Assembly: GCF_963675975.1 (NCBI RefSeq)
Contig: NZ_OY780939.1
Location: forward strand, 1,984,001 to 2,048,000
Direction of reading: 5' to 3'
Length of the DNA stretch: 64,000 bases
DNA from: Halarcobacter sp.
GTDB taxonomy: Bacteria > Campylobacterota > Campylobacteria > Campylobacterales > Arcobacteraceae
The position numbers were made by a program, and so were the translations under genes. This document shows, piece after piece, positions 1 to 8,615 of this stretch (position 1 is its first letter; each line of letters opens with the position of its first letter). The notes under the pieces are model-generated. The model was not told the DNA's origin. It saw nothing but the letters and a program-made list of their open reading frames with translations, and did not search any database.

Positions 1-1980
1 TACGATATAATCAGCATATTGAGATGTTTCATTTATAAATGGATCAATAGCAATGATTAAAGGAACTGAAGTATTTGGGTCTTTAAGTAGTTTTACAATA
101 TTTTGTGAACCACTTTGACCATAAACAAAATTTGCATTCCAGCTAATAAGAGCTTTTAACTTATATGGGTATTCATTTGCACTATTAGTGATAATATCTG
201 ATTCTATAGCATTTGTAAAAGGATACCAAGTATCTTTTGCAGGGTATGGATTTTCACCTTTTGCTATTTTTTCTTTAAATTCAGCAGTTTTTTCATAAGC
301 TACTCTTGTTTTATCTACTCTGTAGCCTTTGGCTTTAACTTTCCCTTTATATCCTACAAGATTGTATTTTGAACCTTTGAAGTCTTTATATCTTCCACCA
401 CCAGCACTCATACCGCCTTTGTAGTTTAGATTTCCTACCATTGCACCTAACATCATAATTGCATAAGTAGTATAAAATCCTGTAGTATGCATAGTCCCAC
501 CATGACAATCTGTTGCAGCTTTTCTTCCATGTGATGTAAACTCTTTAGCTGTTGCGATAATTTTTTCTTTACTTATCCCTGATTCTTCTGCATAAGTTTC
601 CAGTGATTGTTCAAATGCACTCTCTTTTAAAAGTGTCATTGAACTTTTAACTTTATATGTTGTTTCATCAATAGTAATCACTTTGTCAACAAATAATTCA
701 GCTTGGTCTACAAGTGAAGCTTTTTTTAGTTTTCCATCTACTGCATCAAGAACTAAAGGCTCTTTATCTTGTTCTAAAAATTTACCTTTATTTTTTCCCT
801 CTTGAATCACTAAATGTGTAGCATTAGTATATGAAGCATCGTTTAATCTCTCTTTGGCTTCTAAAGATGGAATTCTAAGATATTTCTCATTATATAAAGA
901 GTTAGCAATAATAACTTGTAAAAGTCCCATTGCAAAAGCCAAGTCTCCACCTGGCAAGATAGGAATCCATTCACTCTTTTCTCCAACAGCTATATTATCA
1001 GAGTTTGTAAGCATAGGTGCTACAGTTACACACTTTAAATTCTCTTTTACTCTTCCTTTTGTAAGAAGTTTACTTTGTCTTTTAAAAGGATTACCTGCTT
1101 GCCCTGGAGCTGTACCAAAAGTTAATAAATATTCACAATATTCAAAATCTGGTTTTAAGTGGGGATATTTTTTAAAATCACCCAAATAAGAAGCTTCTCC
1201 TGAACGCATAGAAAGTCCGCAAATAGATGTATGCCCTTGATAGTTCATTGTTCCAAAAGAGTTTTTAAATCTATGTACCATAAAAGCTTTTCTTCCATCA
1301 TCTCCTGTTCCTAAGATACACAATTGATTGGCTTTTGGTCCCATTTCTGGATTTTCATTTTTAATAGGAGTTGTTAAGTCTCTAATAGAAGCTAACCCTT
1401 CAACTTCACCTTCACCAAAAAGATTCCCACCTTTTGTTATCTCTTCAAGAAGTTGTTCTATCTCTATCTCTTCCCATTTATTTTCACCTCTATTTCCTAC
1501 TCTTTTTAAAGGTTTTAATACTCTTAATTTATCATTTATCTTATCAAATACTACATTACCCCTTGCACAAGCAGTTGATCTGTAAGTTAAATTCTCTTTA
1601 GAATCTCTTTCTAGAAGAGAAAAACTTTTTTCCAAAGATGTATTGTAAGGAAGCCATGGGTCACTAGATAAAGGACTATATGGATTTCCTGTTACTTTTA
1701 CTACATTATCTGTTTTATTATCTACTTTAACTCTAACACCACAGTGAGTAGTACATCCATTACATACACTACTTCTTAAAGAGTAATCATCATTTTTAGA
1801 AAATTTATCAAATATAATCCCTTCTGTTTCAAGAGAATTAGTATAGATTGGATCATTTGTTTTTTCGCCATTTCTACTCATTGTAGCAGCAGCTTTTAAT
1901 GTATCTTTATATCCAACAACAGAAGCACAACCTGCTACAACTGTTGTTCCTAATAAAAATCTTCTTCTATTTTTGTTCAT
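1..1980 (-). CDS. ttrA: Tetrathionate reductase catalytic subunit TtrA-like (molybdopterin oxidoreductase), C-terminus beyond window
   Basis: This is the large molybdopterin subunit expected to reduce tetrathionate to thiosulfate in the periplasm. 660 codons are visible; the family is about 1000 residues, so the C-terminus lies off the left edge. The start ATG follows an AAAGGAG ribosome site 7 bases away and overlaps the end of ttrC by 14 bases. The N-terminus has a Tat motif (R5-R6-R7-F8-L9) followed by a lipobox-like V15-A16-G17-C18. A [4Fe-4S] motif is formed by C73, C76, C80 and C138. C254, in the context TSICGLSM, is the likely molybdenum ligand (inference from the DMSO reductase family). 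The operon order and the neighbouring ttrB favour tetrathionate reductase. Related arsenate, polysulfide or selenate reductases cannot be excluded without a phylogeny. Confidence 0.75.
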   Translation of the reverse strand, partial: MNKNRRRFLLGTTVVAGCASVVGYKDTLKAAATMSRNGEKTNDPIYTNSLETEGIIFDKFSKNDDYSLRSSVCNGCTTHCGVRVKVDNKTDNVVKVTGNPYSPLSSDPWLPYNTSLEKSFSLLERDSKENLTYRSTACARGNVVFDKINDKLRVLKPLKRVGNRGENKWEEIEIEQLLEEITKGGNLFGEGEVEGLASIRDLTTPIKNENPEMGPKANQLCILGTGDDGRKAFMVHRFKNSFGTMNYQGHTSICGLSMRSGEASYLGDFKKYPHLKPDFEYCEYLLTFGTAPGQAGNPFKRQSKLLTKGRVKENLKCVTVAPMLTNSDNIAVGEKSEWIPILPGGDLAFAMGLLQVIIANSLYNEKYLRIPSLEAKERLNDASYTNATHLVIQEGKNKGKFLEQDKEPLVLDAVDGKLKKASLVDQAELFVDKVITIDETTYKVKSSMTLLKESAFEQSLETYAEESGISKEKIIATAKEFTSHGRKAATDCHGGTMHTTGFYTTYAIMMLGAMVGNLNYKGGMSAGGGRYKDFKGSKYNLVGYKGKVKAKGYRVDKTRVAYEKTAEFKEKIAKGENPYPAKDTWYPFTNAIESDIITNSANEYPYKLKALISWNANFVYGQSGSQNIVKLLKDPNTSVPLIIAIDPFINETSQYADYIV

Positions 1981-3148
1981 AATCTACTCCTTTATTATAG
2001 TGCTCATCCATCTCTTCATCCCAAGGAAAAAGAGCAGTTACTAAAGACACAAGAGCTATAAAAAGCATCCAGTTAGCTACTATTGCTGTTATACTTCCTT
2101 GTCCTATTAAGTGTGGTGTATATTCTAAAAATCCTGACATGCTTCTAGGGATAGTTTGTCCACCAATTACTGTACTCCATCTAAAAAGCCAAACCCCAAT
2201 AGCTACAACAATACCTGTTATAAAAACCAAAGGTAGGTTATGTCTTAATTTTGTAAATCCAATAATCATTGGGATAATTAAACATAAAATATATTCCACA
2301 TATACTGTCATATTAAAATGAAGTGTAAAAAACTCTAATAAGTAGTTTTTAGGTTCATTTCCAAAAGGTATTGCAAAACTTAGCCATAATGCTCTGATTG
2401 TTAAATCTATAACTATAAACCAAGCAAGAAGTTTTGCAAGCTGTGCAATAATATCTCTATCAACTCTAGCTTGTTTTGTAAAGAATTTTTGGAATATTGG
2501 AATTAAGATTATTAAAAGTCCAGTTCCTGAAACCATAGCTGAAGCTAAAAATAAAATTGGCATTAAAGGTGTACTCCATAAGTAGTTTGCATGAACTGCA
2601 CCTAAAATATACCCTGTATATCCATGTACACATAAAGCTAAGGGAATACCAATTGAGCCTAAAATAAAACCTAATTTATGGTCTTTTTTATCCTCTTCTT
2701 TATTTATTTCATATCTTCCAAGTGTTAAGATTGAATAGATTTTTCTTTTTATACCTGAACTTTTTTCCATTCTTTTTACAAAATATGGTCGATATAAAAT
2801 CAAAGCTTCAAAAAATATCAAAATAGGGTAGGCCATAAGTAAAAGTACTCCCCATTTCATTGGAGAAGTTGGAAAGTTTTCCCATCCATATAAGAAAAAG
2901 TTTGCTAATCTTCCTGGTTGTGATAAATCATCAATTAGATTCATTGGTGCTGCTATAAGTAAAACAAGTGCCATTAGAAGAGAAAAACCTGCAATTGGTT
3001 TATACTTTTCCATCCCAAATACATGGGCAAAACTTGAGATAATAAAAGCAGCCGCTGAACTACCTGTAAACCAAAAATAGTTTGGTACATCAATTCCCCA
3101 GACTTTGTCAGGAGTTATTGCTGAAAGTGTTGTGATTAAAGTATCCAT
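1967..3148 (-). CDS. ttrC: TtrC-like NrfD-family membrane quinol oxidase subunit
   Basis: This is an integral membrane protein of about 393 residues with many hydrophobic segments, typical of the NrfD/PsrC family. Such proteins oxidise menaquinol and pass electrons to the adjacent iron-sulfur subunit. I chose the ATG at 3148 because it overlaps the ttrB stop as TAATG and has an AGGAGA ribosome site. An in-frame ATG nine codons upstream (3175) lies inside ttrB and lacks that support. The protein is longer than the roughly 340 residues of Salmonella TtrC. A charged loop rich in Lys and Glu lies near residues 127-155. Its position between ttrB and ttrA gives it its role. NrfD proteins serve many reductases, so substrate specificity cannot be read from this subunit. 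Confidence 0.8.
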   Translation of the reverse strand: MDTLITTLSAITPDKVWGIDVPNYFWFTGSSAAAFIISSFAHVFGMEKYKPIAGFSLLMALVLLIAAPMNLIDDLSQPGRLANFFLYGWENFPTSPMKWGVLLLMAYPILIFFEALILYRPYFVKRMEKSSGIKRKIYSILTLGRYEINKEEDKKDHKLGFILGSIGIPLALCVHGYTGYILGAVHANYLWSTPLMPILFLASAMVSGTGLLIILIPIFQKFFTKQARVDRDIIAQLAKLLAWFIVIDLTIRALWLSFAIPFGNEPKNYLLEFFTLHFNMTVYVEYILCLIIPMIIGFTKLRHNLPLVFITGIVVAIGVWLFRWSTVIGGQTIPRSMSGFLEYTPHLIGQGSITAIVANWMLFIALVSLVTALFPWDEEMDEHYNKGVDYEQK

Positions 3149-3930
3149 TATTTTTCTCCTAGCATTGTTGCCCATTCTTGTTTATCAAGACCAATCTCTT
3201 TTCTCATAATATCATCGAGATTTGCTGTGGCATTTAATACATTTTCTACACGACCATCTAGTCCTATATAAAATACTTGTGGCTTAGTTCCTTGTTCTGT
3301 TTTTAGAGTATTAGTTGGATAATTTGCTAATAGTTTTGAAACCTCTGATGTTTTATCATTTAAATCACCAAAAATTCTAGCTCCACCAACACAAGTTTCA
3401 ACACATGCTGGAAGTAAACCTTCATCAACTCTGTGAGCACAGAATGTACATTTATCCATAACTTTTGTTTTGCTATTCATAAATCTTTTATCGTATGGAC
3501 AGGCATTTGCACAATAACCACATCCCCAACAGATTTCAGAATCTACAACTACAATTCCATCTTCTCTTTTAAATGTAGCACCAGTAGGACATACAGGAAC
3601 ACAAGCTGGATCATCACAGTGGTTGCAAAGCTGAGGTAAAAATGCTTTTCTTACATCTGGAAATTCACCCAATTCCATCTCTGTTACTGAAGTTCTATTT
3701 TGATTTATTGGTACATCATTTTCTACCATACATGCAGATGTACAAGCTTGACAACCAACACATTGTCTTAAGTCAATTACCATTGCATATTGTTTATTTT
3801 TATTTCCGATATATCTTAAGTCTTCTTCATCTCTTCCGGGATTTTTTAGTGAAAAAGCTTTTGCAGAAGTTGTTGCGACAAAAAGTGTGGCAAGTCCGCC
3901 TTTTATGAAATTTCTTTTTGATTCATCCAT
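3148..3930 (-). CDS. ttrB: TtrB-like periplasmic ferredoxin subunit with four [4Fe-4S] clusters
   Basis: This electron-transfer subunit links TtrC to TtrA. Sixteen cysteines form four cluster motifs: C57/C60/C63/C67, C102/C105/C110/C114, C134/C137/C140/C144 and C161/C164/C176/C180. The N-terminus carries a Tat-like signal with K-R in place of R-R (residues 5-10, KRNFIK), then a hydrophobic stretch to about residue 25. Salmonella TtrB is known for precisely such a Lys-Arg Tat motif, which supports the ttr assignment. A strong AAGGAGG ribosome site precedes the ATG and is partly enclosed by an inverted repeat. It is the first gene of the ttrBCA run, 85 bases downstream of the sensor kinase gene. 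Confidence 0.8.
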   Translation of the reverse strand: MDESKRNFIKGGLATLFVATTSAKAFSLKNPGRDEEDLRYIGNKNKQYAMVIDLRQCVGCQACTSACMVENDVPINQNRTSVTEMELGEFPDVRKAFLPQLCNHCDDPACVPVCPTGATFKREDGIVVVDSEICWGCGYCANACPYDKRFMNSKTKVMDKCTFCAHRVDEGLLPACVETCVGGARIFGDLNDKTSEVSKLLANYPTNTLKTEQGTKPQVFYIGLDGRVENVLNATANLDDIMRKEIGLDKQEWATMLGEK

Positions 3931-3941
3931 AATTATAGCCT

Positions 3942-3971
3942 CCTTATATACTATAAGGAAACTATAACAGT
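3942..3971 (-). promoter_or_regulatory. Inverted repeat over the ttrB ribosome site plus an 11-base-spaced direct repeat
   Basis: A perfect 7-base inverted repeat (ccttata / tataagg, 3-base spacer) spans 3942-3958. In the ttrB mRNA its second arm runs into the AAGGAGG ribosome site. CTATAA occurs at 3951-3956 and again at 3962-3967, an 11-base spacing of the kind bound by OmpR-family regulators. The site could be a regulator operator or an RNA hairpin limiting translation. Both roles are inference. Confidence 0.35.
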
Positions 3972-3992
3972 AACTTGTGTGAAACTAGGGAG

Positions 3993-4015
3993 ATTAAACT
4001 TTTATATAGTTTAAT
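3993..4015. promoter_or_regulatory. Perfect 8-base inverted repeat between sensor kinase and ttrB
   Basis: The arms attaaact and agtttaat flank a 7-base loop and abut the kinase stop codon. No T-run follows on the minus strand, so an operator or a weak 3' hairpin is more likely than a full terminator. Confidence 0.3.
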
Positions 4016-5704
4016 TTATAGAAGAATTGTAAAACAAGCTCCTTTTTCGTTGTTATGAACACTTAATGAGCCATTCATACTTTTTTCTATAATATTTTTA
4101 CTCATATATAAACCTATCCCTGTACCAGTACTTGCGTGTTTTGTACTAACATAGGGTTCAAATACTTTCTCTAAAGGAGAGAGTTTTATTCCACCTGCAT
4201 TATCACAAATTTGTATCTGTGATTTGTTTTTATATTTATCAACTTTGATTGTAATTTGTGGGTTTTTGATTTTCTCTTCTATTAATATATCTTTTGCATT
4301 ACTTAAGATATTTAGGATAACTTGAGAGAATTCATTTTCATATCCATTTATTGTAAACTCATTTTTAAAATCTATAGCTACTTTTATTTTATGGTTTTCT
4401 AAACTAGAAGAGATAAGAGATAAACTTTTTTCTATACTTTGTTTTGGACTAAAAACTTTTTTCTCTTTATCTGGTTTAAAAAAGTTTCTAAAGTCATCTA
4501 TGGTTTTAGACATAAACTTTATTTGTTCTTCTGCTTCTTGAATAGAGCCTCTTAATTCCTCTTTTGTAAGTTTGTTTTTTTCATATAAAAGTTCTATAAA
4601 AACCAAAATACTACTAAGTTGTGTTAAAGGTTGTCTCCATTGGTGGGCAATACTTCCTATCATCTCACCCATACTTGCTAATTTACTTTGATGAACTAAT
4701 ATTCTCTCTTTCTCTTTTGCTTCTTTCTCTTTTTTTGTTTTTAAAGCAACCTCTTCTTCCACTCTTTTTTCAAGATTTTTATTTAAAGAAGATAGCTCCT
4801 CTTGACTCTCTTCTAGTCTTACAATTAATACTTTAAATCCATAATGCATAACTATTAACGCAATTGTTCCTAAAATAGATATAAGAAAAAAACTTTTTAG
4901 CACAGTATTAGATAGTCTTTGTTGTCCAGAGGTGATATCTTGGAAAAATAGGATTTCAAAGCTATTATCACTTACTACATTATTGATTTTTATATGGTGT
5001 GTTGTAAATATATTTGAATCTAAATTAAATAGTTTTGGTACTTCGTTTTTTTGTTTTGTTAAATAGTTTGTTAAAGATAACCCCTTAGAGTTTTTTAGGC
5101 TTATTATAGGTTTTGTTTTATCATTTGAAACAATATAAGATTCTATATTTGCAAGCTCATATATCTCAGATAAGAAATATATTGAATCTATCATAAATAC
5201 TAAATATCCATTGTTTTTAGAAGAAATAGTTATTATATAATTTAAATGATTGTTTGAAGTATCTATAAATAAAGAGTTGTTTGAAGGTGTTATATTATTT
5301 GCAGGGCTTTCACCTAAATAGGTTAGTAGATTTTTATCTTTATCAAAAAAAATCATAGATTTTAAAAATCTATTTTCATTTCTTAAAATTTTCCAACGAT
5401 TTTTTGAAAGTGCATAAAGTTTGTTTTTATCTTGGTTACTTAGTGCCTCTTGTATCCCATAAGAGTTTAAATTTGCCAATCCTCTATTATGGTAAAACTT
5501 TTCAACTCTTATAATAGATTCTTCAAAAATAGAGTTTAGTTTTTTTTCATAGGCTTTTTGACTCTCTTGAATAAACTCTTTTGTTGTTGCATATTGCATA
5601 TATACAAAAAATAGAGATAAAACAAAAAACATCCCGATTACTAAAACTGTTGTTTTAGTTTTTGTAGAGGTATTTTTTTGTAGTTTATCAATATTAAATT
5701 TCAA
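4016..5704 (-). CDS. Membrane sensor histidine kinase, probable regulator of the ttr operon
   Basis: This two-component sensor has 562 residues. TM1 spans about 20-40, an extracytoplasmic domain about 41-265 (Cache-like by size and position, not proven), and TM2 about 268-292. A Lys/Glu-rich coiled coil covers about 295-335. The H-box has H354 in GSIAHQWRQPL. The N-box lies around N465-N469, the G1 box is DNAGG (501-505) and the G2 box is GTGIGL (527-532), so all catalytic parts are present. Its start overlaps the end of the response regulator gene by 11 bases, which implies coupled translation. In Salmonella the ttr sensor has a periplasmic-binding-protein-like domain. This kinase does not look like that, so the sensing mechanism probably differs. 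Confidence 0.85.
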   Translation of the reverse strand: MKFNIDKLQKNTSTKTKTTVLVIGMFFVLSLFFVYMQYATTKEFIQESQKAYEKKLNSIFEESIIRVEKFYHNRGLANLNSYGIQEALSNQDKNKLYALSKNRWKILRNENRFLKSMIFFDKDKNLLTYLGESPANNITPSNNSLFIDTSNNHLNYIITISSKNNGYLVFMIDSIYFLSEIYELANIESYIVSNDKTKPIISLKNSKGLSLTNYLTKQKNEVPKLFNLDSNIFTTHHIKINNVVSDNSFEILFFQDITSGQQRLSNTVLKSFFLISILGTIALIVMHYGFKVLIVRLEESQEELSSLNKNLEKRVEEEVALKTKKEKEAKEKERILVHQSKLASMGEMIGSIAHQWRQPLTQLSSILVFIELLYEKNKLTKEELRGSIQEAEEQIKFMSKTIDDFRNFFKPDKEKKVFSPKQSIEKSLSLISSSLENHKIKVAIDFKNEFTINGYENEFSQVILNILSNAKDILIEEKIKNPQITIKVDKYKNKSQIQICDNAGGIKLSPLEKVFEPYVSTKHASTGTGIGLYMSKNIIEKSMNGSLSVHNNEKGACFTILL

Positions 5705-6386
5705 GTTTATATCCTACTGCAAAAATATTTTTTATTGAATCTTTGCCAATGATTTTTCTCAAATCTTTTATAATAGCTTTAATGGCATCTTTAGAGTGAT
5801 ACTCTTCATCAGCCCAAATATAATCACATATCTCATCATAAGAGATTGACTGATTTATTTTTGATAGCAACAAATCCATCATTTTACTTTCATTAATTGA
5901 TAATTGAATCTCTTTATTTTCCGTTTTAAACTTTTTTTCGCAAGTATCATAAAAACCATCACCAATCTTTATTTGTGTTGAATAATCACTTAATTCTAAA
6001 GCAACAATTTTTAAAGCCTCTATAAATTCTGCTTTATTAAATGGTTTTGTAAGATATTTACAAATTTTTTGTTCAACAGCTCTCCATAAATATTCATTAT
6101 CTGTGTAAGCACTTAATATAATAATTGGTACTTTTTTGTTTGTTTCTCTGATTTTTTTTACAACTTCCAAGCCATCAATATTTGGCATACAAATATCAAG
6201 AATTACAACATCAGGTCTATTTATAATATATTCATCTAAGGCATCTTCGCCATTGCTAACTGTGATTACATTGTTAAAAAAAAGTTTTAATAGTTTTGAT
6301 ACATTGTTTTGTATCCCTTCTTCATCTTCTGCATAAAGAACTTTTCTATTAGAAAGTAGGTCTAATAGATGGTTTTCATTTTCCAT
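5694..6386 (-). CDS. OmpR-type response regulator, probable ttr regulator
   Basis: This is a 230-residue DNA-binding regulator. The receiver domain (about 14-130) has the acidic pocket E20-D21-E22, phospho-acceptor D64 in ILDICMP, S92 and K114. The C-terminal part (about 140-230) looks like a winged helix, ending in a typical FAVGYKL strand. It is the first gene of the minus-strand cluster, and its stop overlaps the kinase start. Salmonella TtrR is a LuxR-type regulator, so this locus keeps the ttr R-S-B-C-A order with a different regulator class. Confidence 0.85.
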   Translation of the reverse strand: MENENHLLDLLSNRKVLYAEDEEGIQNNVSKLLKLFFNNVITVSNGEDALDEYIINRPDVVILDICMPNIDGLEVVKKIRETNKKVPIIILSAYTDNEYLWRAVEQKICKYLTKPFNKAEFIEALKIVALELSDYSTQIKIGDGFYDTCEKKFKTENKEIQLSINESKMMDLLLSKINQSISYDEICDYIWADEEYHSKDAIKAIIKDLRKIIGKDSIKNIFAVGYKLEI

Positions 6387-6510
6387 ATATTTTCCAAAAT
6401 TTTATTTTCAGGTTTTGCTTTTTAGTATACTTAATAAAATATTATTTATCAAGAGAATTATATTTTTTATTTTATAAAAATTTAAAGTTAGCTTTTTAAT
6501 AGAGTATAAT

Positions 6511-6528
6511 CTATGGGAAATCCCATAG
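6511..6528 (-). terminator. Hairpin directly after the first FKBP gene
   Basis: The arms ctatggga and tcccatag are perfect and separated by two bases, starting two bases past the stop codon of the isomerase gene. The T-run that follows is poor, so termination efficiency is uncertain. Confidence 0.4.
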
Positions 6529-6530
6529 AA

Positions 6531-6950
6531 TTATTTAATAGCTTGGATAGTAATTGAAAAATCTAAATCTTTCCCTGCTAATGGGTGATTAAAATCAACT
6601 TCAACTTCATTATCTAAAATATTTGTAACAATTACTTGGATAGGTTGACCACCTTCACCTTGACCTTGAAGAGGCATTCCAACTTGAAGTTCTAAATCAC
6701 CAAATTGCTCTTTTGGTACTAACTGTTTTGCTTCTGGATTATATTCTCCATATGCTTCTTGTGCCGGTACATTTATATCTTTTGTGTCATTTACATTCAT
6801 ATCAGCGATTCTTGATTCTAGTCCTGGAATAATTTGTCCTGAACCATATGTAAACTCTAGTGGTTCTTTGTCAATATTGCTATCAACAACTTCTCCTTCT
6901 ATCTTTAATTCGTAGTTTATCGATACTAGTTGATTGTTTTCTATAGCCAT
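6531..6950 (-). CDS. FKBP-type peptidyl-prolyl isomerase, SlyD-like (copy 1)
   Basis: This predicted cytosolic prolyl isomerase and chaperone has 139 residues. The FKBP core is visible as FTYGSGQIIPGLE (33-45), the SlyD-type insert-in-flap region (about 64-120), and a closing segment with FNHPLAGKDLDF. It lacks the long His/Cys-rich metal-binding tail of E. coli SlyD. I chose the ATG at 6950 over an upstream ATG at 6977 because AAAGGAG sits 5 bases before it and because the paralogue at 9227-9646 starts with the same MAI sequence and has the same length. It is monocistronic, with a 3' hairpin. Confidence 0.85.
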   Translation of the reverse strand: MAIENNQLVSINYELKIEGEVVDSNIDKEPLEFTYGSGQIIPGLESRIADMNVNDTKDINVPAQEAYGEYNPEAKQLVPKEQFGDLELQVGMPLQGQGEGGQPIQVIVTNILDNEVEVDFNHPLAGKDLDFSITIQAIK

Positions 6951-7041
6951 AATGACTCCTTTTTTGATTTTGATCATACACTATATCTAAATTTTTTTAT
7001 ATATAGATAAATAAAAAATATATATAAATATTATAAAAAAA

Positions 7042-7539
7042 TTATATAAATTTATTTTCTATATCTTTTACCCAATCCTCTAATCTTTTATCTGTTAGTT
7101 CGCTTTGATTATCTTCATCTAATACTAAACCTATAAATTGATCATCTATAACAGCAGTTGAATCTTCAAACTCATATCCTTGTGTTGAAGTTTGACCAAT
7201 TATATTTGCATCTTTTACATATTCATATAGATGACCTAAAGCATTACAAAAAGTTTCTTCATAACCATCTTGATCTCCCATTCCTAAAAGAGCTACAGTT
7301 TTACCGTTAAAATCAATATCGTTTAAGTTTTCTTCAAAATCTTCCCAGTCAGATTGTAAATCTCCATCTCCCCAAGTTGGTGAAGCAAAAATTATATTTT
7401 TATATTTTGAAATATCATCTTTATTTGTATTTGCTATATTATGAATATCAATCTCTTGAGAGAATAAATCTTTAATTTTTTCTACAATCTCTTCTGTTGT
7501 TCCTGTATCACTACCAAAAAATAAACCTATTTTTTCCAT
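7042..7539 (-). CDS. fldA: Long-chain flavodoxin
   Basis: This 165-residue FMN electron carrier has the phosphate loop GSDTGTT (9-15), the W56 loop (SPTWGDGD, 53-60) and the Y93 loop (GMGDQDGY, 86-93), which together bind FMN. Its length and the segment after residue 120 match long-chain flavodoxins. In this phylum flavodoxin accepts electrons from pyruvate and 2-oxoglutarate oxidoreductases (established for Helicobacter, inferred here). AAAGGA precedes the ATG. The promoter lies in the 133-base gap shared with the divergent deacetylase gene. Confidence 0.92.
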   Translation of the reverse strand: MEKIGLFFGSDTGTTEEIVEKIKDLFSQEIDIHNIANTNKDDISKYKNIIFASPTWGDGDLQSDWEDFEENLNDIDFNGKTVALLGMGDQDGYEETFCNALGHLYEYVKDANIIGQTSTQGYEFEDSTAVIDDQFIGLVLDEDNQSELTDKRLEDWVKDIENKFI

Positions 7540-7644
7540 AAAAAAATCCTTTGTATAATTTAAAATGGAAATTTAACATCTAAAGATTAAATCACAATAA
7601 AAATATTTTCATAACCTTTTATATTAAAAAAGCACTTTTAGTGG

Positions 7645-7650
7645 TATAAT
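7645..7650 (+). promoter_or_regulatory. Predicted -10 box for the deacetylase gene
   Basis: An exact TATAAT lies 22 bases upstream of the ATG at 7673, giving a short leader with an AAAGTGAG ribosome site. There is no convincing -35 box, as is usual for this phylum. Confidence 0.4.
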
Positions 7651-7672
7651 TTTTGTTTTTTAAAGTGAGTTT

Positions 7673-8560
7673 ATGAAGTTTTTTATTACCTTTTTTATAT
7701 TTTTTAGTTTTTTGTTTTCAAGTGAAATTTTAAACTACAAAGTTGTAAACAAATCAGTTGTTTATAAAAACAAAGATTATAGAGTTTTACGTACATTTGA
7801 AAAAAGCAAAATAAGTTATTATCTAATTGTTGATGAGAATACTTTAGAAACCAAAATTATAGAAAAATCAAAAATCATAAAATTTAAAACTAAAAACTTA
7901 AAAGATTCTAGATATCAAACCCTTCTGGAAAAATATAAAGAACCACCTTTTTTACTTCAAAACTATGGTGCAACTCAAATTGATACAAAATATGTTTATA
8001 TCACTGTTGATATGTGTCCTTCAAGAAAAAAGGGTTATGAAAAAGATTTTTTTAAAAATATTATAAAAAAATATGCAAACAGTTCTATTACTCTTTTCAT
8101 ATCAGGAACTTGGATAGAAAACCATAAAGAAAATTTTTTAGAACTTGTTAGATTAAAAAAACAAAAACAACTTGATATAATTTTTGGAAATCATACCTTT
8201 AGTCATCCCTATAAAAAAGAAAACCCTCTTATTAAAAATTTTCTCTTATCAGATAATATTGATATTAAATATGAAATCTTAGAATTAGAAAAACTACTTT
8301 TATCATATGATATAACACCAGCTATATTATTTAGATTTCCAGGACTTGTAGCAGACAAAAAGAGTATTTTATTAGTAAATAGTTTAGGCATGATTCCCAT
8401 AGGTACAAATGCTTGGTTGGCAAAAGAAGAGCCAATACAAGATGGGAGTATTATCTTAGTTCATGGAAACAAAAATGAGCCAATGGGTATAAAAAAGTTT
8501 GATAATATAGTAAAAAACAAGGATTTGGAAATCTCTTCTATCTTAAAAGATTTACACTAA
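7673..8560 (+). CDS. Secreted polysaccharide-deacetylase-like protein (NodB fold)
   Basis: This 295-residue protein has a Sec signal peptide (about 1-17). Residues about 105-290 resemble the NodB carbohydrate esterase family: motif 1 is VDMCPS with D113, motif 2 is H174-x3-H178 (GNHTFSHP), motif 3 is RFPG with R221, and a late HGN has H264. The metal ligands are therefore present. The substrate is not readable; peptidoglycan or an exopolysaccharide acetyl group is the usual target. The residues before the catalytic domain (20-95) are a Lys-rich unknown segment. It appears to be a single gene with its own promoter. Confidence 0.75.
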   Translation: MKFFITFFIFFSFLFSSEILNYKVVNKSVVYKNKDYRVLRTFEKSKISYYLIVDENTLETKIIEKSKIIKFKTKNLKDSRYQTLLEKYKEPPFLLQNYGATQIDTKYVYITVDMCPSRKKGYEKDFFKNIIKKYANSSITLFISGTWIENHKENFLELVRLKKQKQLDIIFGNHTFSHPYKKENPLIKNFLLSDNIDIKYEILELEKLLLSYDITPAILFRFPGLVADKKSILLVNSLGMIPIGTNAWLAKEEPIQDGSIILVHGNKNEPMGIKKFDNIVKNKDLEISSILKDLH

Positions 8561-8615
8561 AACTAAATTAAATAAAAGTTTCAATATAATTTCGCCCTAA
8601 GAGGGAGAATTTATA

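Noticed and set aside
854..1585. Two plus-strand open frames of 111 and 85 codons
   Set aside because: They lie fully antisense to the clear ttrA frame, lack ribosome sites and have Ser/Pro/Phe-rich shadow composition.
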